This document shows, piece after piece, positions 6,590-8,591 of a stretch of 8,591 nt of DNA (positions are counted from its first letter, which is position 1; the number at the start of each line of letters is the position of its first letter). Source of the stretch: Caldisericia bacterium (GTDB taxonomy: Bacteria; Caldisericota; Caldisericia; UBA6126); contig JAQVYZ010000027.1 of the NCBI GenBank assembly GCA_028708485.1, positions 1 through 8,591 on the forward strand, read 5' to 3'. Both the position numbers and the translations under genes were made by a program. The notes below the pieces were generated by a model, which worked only from the letters and a program-made list of their open reading frames with translations, ran no database searches and was not told where the DNA came from.

Positions 6590-7825
6590 TTGATAAGTAA
6601 TTAAGCCAGAATAGATATTATAATCATTAAAATCATTATTTCTTGTATCGCTCCATAAAACAAGATTATCAGATATATATTTTGACTTCTGGTCCCCATC
6701 AGCATTTGTAATATTAAAAATGGTATTAAAACTAAAACTGTACCCATTTATATCAAATGACGATGATCTTAAGAGTGGAGAATTTGATTCACTCCAAACT
6801 AAATATGAATCACTCATTAAAAGATTTGACTTATACTGTTGAGGTTCTGAAATGTCATAAGTAATTCCAGTAGCCAAGTTTTTATATTTAACAATAGAAT
6901 TCCAACCAATAATCTTATTATTCTCATCAAGAATCTCTTCTGTTTCAATCCATGCAACATTATCCCCATTTGCGACCGGAAATGTTTCATCTTTAATAGT
7001 ATTAGCAACGATAAAAACTTGACCAGTTATCATATTCTTTCCATATATATCATAATTATCAGGATTTTCTGATGTACTATTTCTTCCATCTTTCCAGACA
7101 ACGAAATTACTTCCGAACATTGTTTGAAAATCTTGACAATAAGATAAGAACTGGTCGCCTGGAGCTGAGACAAAAGAAAAAGTAAGCCCAGAATTAAAAT
7201 CATAAGCCCAAATATCATAATCCCCAGATCTTTTATCAGACCATAAAACATAACTATTGTAAACCGCTATTCCGCTTTTATAAGATGCAAAATTACATAT
7301 TGTTGTAATTCCAATGGTTGGATCCCAGCATAGAATTTGATCTAAACTTACACTATCTACAACTCCTTTTTCAAGAAACAAAACCTTTGATGAAACAGGT
7401 GTTCCTTCAACACTAATTGCACAGATACCATTGTTTTCCTCTGCCTCATAAGCTTTTTCCCATGGATCTACACCACCACATCCTTTTGTCATAATATCTT
7501 CAATATCATCTTCATCAACAAACACTGCAGCAACAAAATCATTTTTTATAGATGCCCTTTTGACATGTTTTGAACCACTATAAAGATTGGTTGTAATATG
7601 AGTATATGAATCATAAAGATAAAGACCTTCTCCTTCGTTGCCTTCACCAATCCATAGTATTTTAGAACCATCAACATCTTGAATTGAATGATTGCTCGAA
7701 GTATTGGTTACCTGTGTTTCTGTGATTTGAAAATTTGTTAAATGATTTGCAGATAACGAGGTATGAAGAAATAAACATAAAACCAAGTATAGAGTAAAGC
7801 AAATGTTAGAAGCTATCTTGAACAT
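6587..7825 (-). CDS. Secreted beta-propeller-like protein with TolB-type repeats, unknown ligand
   Basis: This 412-residue protein begins with a signal peptide (about residues 1-26, likely cut after SLSA). The rest is built from repeats of the type VLWSD-R-GDYDIWAYDFNSG: clear examples are at residues 193-213, 242-269 and 389-407, with weaker ones near 56-72, 290-320 and 342-346. The marker Trp residues at 195, 244, 292, 344 and 391 are spaced 47-52 residues apart, the size of one propeller blade, so about seven to eight blades are expected. Such domains usually bind proteins, glycans or other ligands; no catalytic residues are recognisable. An insertion containing KGCGGVD (113-120) breaks the early repeats. 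The ATG at 7825 has AAAGGAA about 9 nt upstream. It is the first gene of the operon and is followed after 10 nt by the exported hydrolase, suggesting that it binds or presents substrate to it. Very AT-rich. Confidence 0.72.
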   Translation of the reverse strand: MFKIASNICFTLYLVLCLFLHTSLSANHLTNFQITETQVTNTSSNHSIQDVDGSKILWIGEGNEGEGLYLYDSYTHITTNLYSGSKHVKRASIKNDFVAAVFVDEDDIEDIMTKGCGGVDPWEKAYEAEENNGICAISVEGTPVSSKVLFLEKGVVDSVSLDQILCWDPTIGITTICNFASYKSGIAVYNSYVLWSDKRSGDYDIWAYDFNSGLTFSFVSAPGDQFLSYCQDFQTMFGSNFVVWKDGRNSTSENPDNYDIYGKNMITGQVFIVANTIKDETFPVANGDNVAWIETEEILDENNKIIGWNSIVKYKNLATGITYDISEPQQYKSNLLMSDSYLVWSESNSPLLRSSSFDINGYSFSFNTIFNITNADGDQKSKYISDNLVLWSDTRNNDFNDYNIYSGLITYQ

Positions 7826-8090
7826 AATTATATTTCCTTTCTAGTAGATATTGTGTTTATAGTAAAGCTCAAATATCCACATTTCATCTAATGGAAAAAA
7901 CAAATTAAAAAAGAATTGAATTTATTTATATTCCAAATCGCTCTGCCCCCAATCATTGGTCCAACTTTATTGTTAGTTTTCACCAAATAATTAGTTAGCT
8001 GTTTTTTCATTCTACCGGATATCCTAAGAGTTTGTCTCTGCATAGTCAAGTTTTTTATCCTTGTTTTTTTGATCCAACCCCCGTTTGATG
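7826..8090 (-). promoter_or_regulatory. Leader and upstream region of the operon; doubtful 51-codon ORF
   Basis: The ribosome binding site AAAGGAA of the propeller gene lies at about 7839-7833 and the DNA from 7840 to 7920 is very AT-rich. A possible -10 (TATAAA, minus strand, near 7861-7856) has no convincing -35, so the operon promoter is not fixed. On the minus strand an ATG-started frame of 51 codons runs from 8043 to the TAG at 7888; an internal ATG at 8010 gives 40 codons with a short Gly-Gly stretch (GPMIGG). Neither start has a well-spaced ribosome binding site and I do not recognise the product. It may be a decayed gene end rather than a peptide gene. No strong terminator for the gene ending at 8091 is visible. 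Confidence 0.35.
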
Positions 8091-8591
8091 CTATGAGTCG
8101 ATATTCAAGGATTTTTCGATGACCTTCATGGCTCTTTGCTCCCTGTCCTTTGAACTTTGAATCAGTTCTTTCATCTCCTGGCGTAGCGGTTGACTCGGAG
8201 GTTCCTGTTGTCTCTCTCCGGGATTAAAGGGCCATAATTCATTCATTTTGTGGAAATTTTCCGCTACCTGGCGGAATAACAAAGCCGCTTCCTCGATTCC
8301 CGGATATTCTTTTGTAGTGGTGTGAATCCAATCCAGAAATTGGTGAAGTACCTGTTTTGATTCCTGGTAAACCGCGAGGATATAACCAAGGCCAAATCCG
8401 TTCAACTTCTGGCTGTCCATCGATTGCAGCAGAAAATCATAAGCTTTTCGTCCACAGGCATACTGGGGGTGAATATGGTTCTCTTTTCTCCATTCGGAGA
8501 GACCAAATTGCAAACTGTTCGTGATCGCCTTGTGGGTGTCGATTGCGACATGGTTCAGCACATATTGACAATACAAAACAGGCACTTCGCT
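8091..8591 (-). CDS. C-terminal part of a protein resembling BtrH/DUF4872 type (5' end outside window)
   Basis: The frame is open from the right window edge (Ser-Glu before the GTG at 8585) to TAG at 8093-8091, about 166 residues, so the GTG is an internal codon and the N-terminus is missing. The part seen is mainly helical. It contains YACGRKAYDFLL, then GFGLGYILAVYQESKQVLHQFLDW, then EEAALLFRQVAENFHKMNELWPF. This order (a G-x-x-AY helix, a G-x-G-Y helix followed by a hydrophobic partner helix, and a final L-W/F-PF) resembles the C-terminal domain found behind BtrH-type papain-like or acyltransferase domains (DUF4872). It ends in a charged helix rich in Lys, Glu and Gln. Function cannot be stated without the catalytic N-terminal half. 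GC content is near 50%, unlike the AT-rich operon that follows on the same strand after 265 bp. The family call is tentative. Confidence 0.5.
   Translation of the reverse strand, partial: SEVPVLYCQYVLNHVAIDTHKAITNSLQFGLSEWRKENHIHPQYACGRKAYDFLLQSMDSQKLNGFGLGYILAVYQESKQVLHQFLDWIHTTTKEYPGIEEAALLFRQVAENFHKMNELWPFNPGERQQEPPSQPLRQEMKELIQSSKDREQRAMKVIEKSLNIDS

Noticed and set aside
6817..7251. Two minus-strand frames of 63 and 73 codons in a second frame of the propeller gene
   Set aside because: They are hydrophobic by frame shift of repeated WSD/YDI codons; the main frame has the signal peptide, the ribosome binding site and regular repeats.
8047..8070. CAAG...CTTG followed by seven T as a plus-strand terminator
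   Set aside because: The stem is only 4 bp and no plus-strand gene ends upstream of it; the T-runs reflect general AT-richness.
1..8591. CRISPR arrays, tRNA or rRNA genes, toxin-antitoxin pairs, restriction or phage defence genes
   Set aside because: No regularly spaced repeats, no RNA gene motifs and no recognised defence domains are visible on either strand.

Overview
The window looks like a stretch of accessory chromosome from a bacterium that is probably a Firmicute. The reasons are strong purine-rich ribosome binding sites (AAAGGAG, AAAGGAA, AAGAAAGGA), a long-cored signal peptide of Gram-positive style, and insertion sequences of the IS1634 and IS4 families. The assignment is an inference from style; no marker gene is present. 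Base composition is uneven. The outer parts (about 1-1000 and 8090-8591) are near 50% GC, while the four-gene block at 1140-7825 is strikingly AT-rich. This fits an acquired segment in a host of higher GC.

Layout, left to right. (a) 2-814, plus strand: the C-terminal part of an IS1634-type DDE transposase, cut by the window edge. (b) 815-1139: a gene-poor stretch that probably holds the right end of that element. (c) 1140-7825, all on the minus strand and transcribed right to left: a tightly packed operon. It encodes a secreted beta-propeller-like protein (7825-6587), a large secreted PHP-type (CehA/McbA-like) metallohydrolase whose ATG lies 10 nt further on (6576), a polytopic membrane protein overlapping the hydrolase gene by 11 nt (2418-1411), and a small membrane protein 25 nt downstream (1385-1140). 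(d) 7826-8090: an intergenic region carrying the operon leader and one doubtful small ORF. (e) 8091-8591, minus strand: the C-terminal part of a protein resembling the BtrH/DUF4872 type.

The main result is that the hydrolase gene is broken by a complete IS4-family element (4724-6287, 1564 bp). The element has 14-bp terminal inverted repeats and a perfect 7-bp target duplication (TAGTTTT at 4717-4723 and 6288-6294). Removing the element and one duplication copy restores a single open frame of 865 codons that joins a signal-peptide-bearing N-terminus (6576-6288) to the catalytic part (4716-2408). The element has an intact 479-residue transposase, its own extended -10 promoter, and a 12-bp inverted repeat that would hide the transposase ribosome binding site in read-through transcripts only. 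This matches the protective logic known from IS10 and IS50.

Before the insertion, the four proteins would have formed a cell-surface set: two exported proteins (propeller and Cys-rich metallohydrolase) and two membrane proteins. I do not recognise this combination as a named system. In the present sequence the hydrolase can no longer be exported as one chain.
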